NCBI GenBank assembly: GCA_903959715.1
Contig: CAJBXX010000227.1
Coordinates: 1 to 5,833, forward strand
From: an uncultured Alphaproteobacteria bacterium
GTDB lineage: Bacteria; Pseudomonadota; Alphaproteobacteria; Rickettsiales; UBA1997
Reading direction: 5' to 3'
Length of the DNA stretch: 5,833 nucleotides
A model generated the notes under the pieces. The model saw only the letters and a program-made list of their open reading frames with translations. It made no database searches and was not told the DNA's origin. The translations under genes and the position numbers were made by a program. Shown piece after piece: positions 5,819 through 5,833 of this stretch (positions are counted from its first letter, which is position 1; the number at the start of each line of letters is the position of its first letter).

Positions 5819-5833
5819 TTTTAATTTTGCTAA

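Noticed and set aside
5716..5833. T-box or other riboswitch ahead of ileS
   Set aside because: The leader is only about 118 bp, almost all A/T, with no T-box-like conserved core, and this regulation is not expected in alphaproteobacteria.

Overview
The window is AT-rich (roughly 70% A+T by eye). It looks like a piece of the chromosome of a reduced-genome alphaproteobacterium related to Rickettsiales/Holosporales. The main clue is an isoleucyl-tRNA synthetase of the eukaryote-like (type 2) class, whose N-terminal and catalytic stretches closely match what I remember of rickettsial IleRS. No gene has a clear Shine-Dalgarno sequence, and codons are strongly A/T-biased. The lineage call is an inference from one protein and from memory, not from a search.

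Layout. Positions 1-559 contain no convincing gene. The first ~160 bases are unusually G+C-rich and carry several hairpins plus two ~64-bp degenerate repeat units (CCCTCAAGG...GGGAGCT core), probably part of a dispersed intergenic element cut by the window edge. The rest is AT-rich, with a long imperfect inverted repeat around 211-309. On the plus strand, 560-1495 and 1476-2018 form an overlapping two-gene unit: a polytopic membrane protein followed by a small protein with one N-terminal membrane anchor that looks like the GDYXXLXY family. On the minus strand, reading from the right edge, a leader (5716-5833) with -10-like boxes and a dyad precedes ileS (5715-3136). Six bases after its stop comes a DUF3137-type membrane protein (3129-2032). 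The two units converge with only 13 bp between stop codons.

How the genes relate. ileS is an essential translation gene and probably drives expression of the DUF3137 gene behind it. No functional link between them is evident. The plus-strand pair probably makes two inner-membrane proteins that act together, as in other bacteria where a GDYXXLXY protein follows a DUF2157/DUF4401 membrane protein; their function is unknown.

Most notable points: (i) IleRS stops at 859 residues, right after the conserved PFTSE segment of the anticodon-binding bundle, so it lacks the usual C-terminal ~200 residues; (ii) it carries a ~30-residue in-frame insertion just before the HIGH-motif block, whose DNA contains three consecutive small hairpins and whose peptide has a Cys/His cluster. 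I see no CRISPR, transposase, tRNA, rRNA or defence system, and no clear sign of a wholly new system.
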